From contig JAGXHZ010000090.1 of NCBI GenBank assembly GCA_024635855.1, forward strand, positions 1-6,605: DNA of 6,605 nucleotides. The letters are read 5' to 3'. The position numbers and the translations under genes are program-made. The stretch is from Sulfuricurvum sp. Its GTDB lineage: Bacteria > Campylobacterota > Campylobacteria > Campylobacterales > Sulfurimonadaceae. Shown here piece by piece: positions 6,511-6,605 of this stretch (position 1 is the stretch's first letter; every line of letters starts with the position of its first letter). Below the pieces are notes generated by a model. It did no database searches and was not told the origin of the DNA. It saw only the letters and a list, made by a program, of their open reading frames with translations.

Positions 6511-6605
6511 GTGCTTTTTAGTCATTATATGCACGAATGGCTGTATGGCAAAAACGGCTATTACAGTACCTATCGACCTATCGGTAAAAAAGGGGACTTT
6601 TATAC
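6511..6605 (+). CDS. MidA-like SAM-dependent methyltransferase, N-terminus (cut by window edge)
   Basis: An open frame of 31 codons runs off the window. It reads HEWLYGKNGYY and then RPIGKKGDFYT. That matches the N-terminal signature of the MidA/NDUFAF7 methyltransferase family (LYxxxxGYY, then IGxxGDFYT). Members are SAM-dependent protein arginine methyltransferases; the mitochondrial one acts in complex I assembly. The SAM-binding fold lies beyond the window. I chose GTG at 6511, which touches the argD TAA with no gap and gives an N-terminus of the expected length; ATG at 6529 is possible but would remove residues that look conserved. No strong ribosome site is present, so translation probably depends on coupling to argD. 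Confidence 0.75.
   Translation, partial: MLFSHYMHEWLYGKNGYYSTYRPIGKKGDFY

Overview
The window reads as chromosomal DNA of a free-living member of the Campylobacterota (Sulfuricurvum/Sulfurimonas-like). The grounds are the moderately AT-rich composition, a CheV of CheW-REC architecture, the sequence character of the OadA/PycB-type biotin enzyme, and a MidA-like methyltransferase start. The genus is inferred from remembered family resemblance, not from a search. No phage, IS element, tRNA, rRNA or CRISPR array is visible.

Layout. (1) Bases 1-147 on the minus strand hold the first 49 codons of a family I inorganic pyrophosphatase, cut by the window edge. (2) Bases 148-302 are a divergent promoter region. 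(3) Bases 303-2419 on the plus strand form a two-gene unit: a 93-residue soluble protein carrying three copies of an OadG-tail-like VAAxxAAxHHH motif, then five bases later a 609-residue carboxyltransferase-biotin carrier protein (OadA/PycB type). An internal ribosome-binding site sits exactly before the biotin-carrier domain. (4) Bases 2420-2513 separate convergent genes and hold a 72-base inverted-repeat element that can fold as a three-way junction. (5) Bases 2514-3473 on the minus strand encode CheV. (6) Bases 3474-3598 are a second divergent promoter region. (7) Bases 3599-6605 on the plus strand are a tight run: a compact cytoplasmic molybdopterin oxidoreductase, argD (ATGA overlap), and the start of a MidA-like SAM methyltransferase abutting the argD stop codon.

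How the genes work together. The OadA/PycB protein moves CO2 between biotin and pyruvate/oxaloacetate at the C3-C4 node. Neither its biotin carboxylase (PycA/AccC type) nor a membrane OadB is in the window, so direction (anaplerotic carboxylation or decarboxylation) is open. The adjacent small protein looks like the subunit-binding tail of OadG, freed of its membrane helix and repeated three times. This is the most unusual thing here: it could act as a multivalent docking or zinc-binding partner for OadA. The pyrophosphatase, chemotaxis and arginine genes are ordinary housekeeping functions. The orphan molybdenum enzyme translationally coupled to argD is functionally unassigned.
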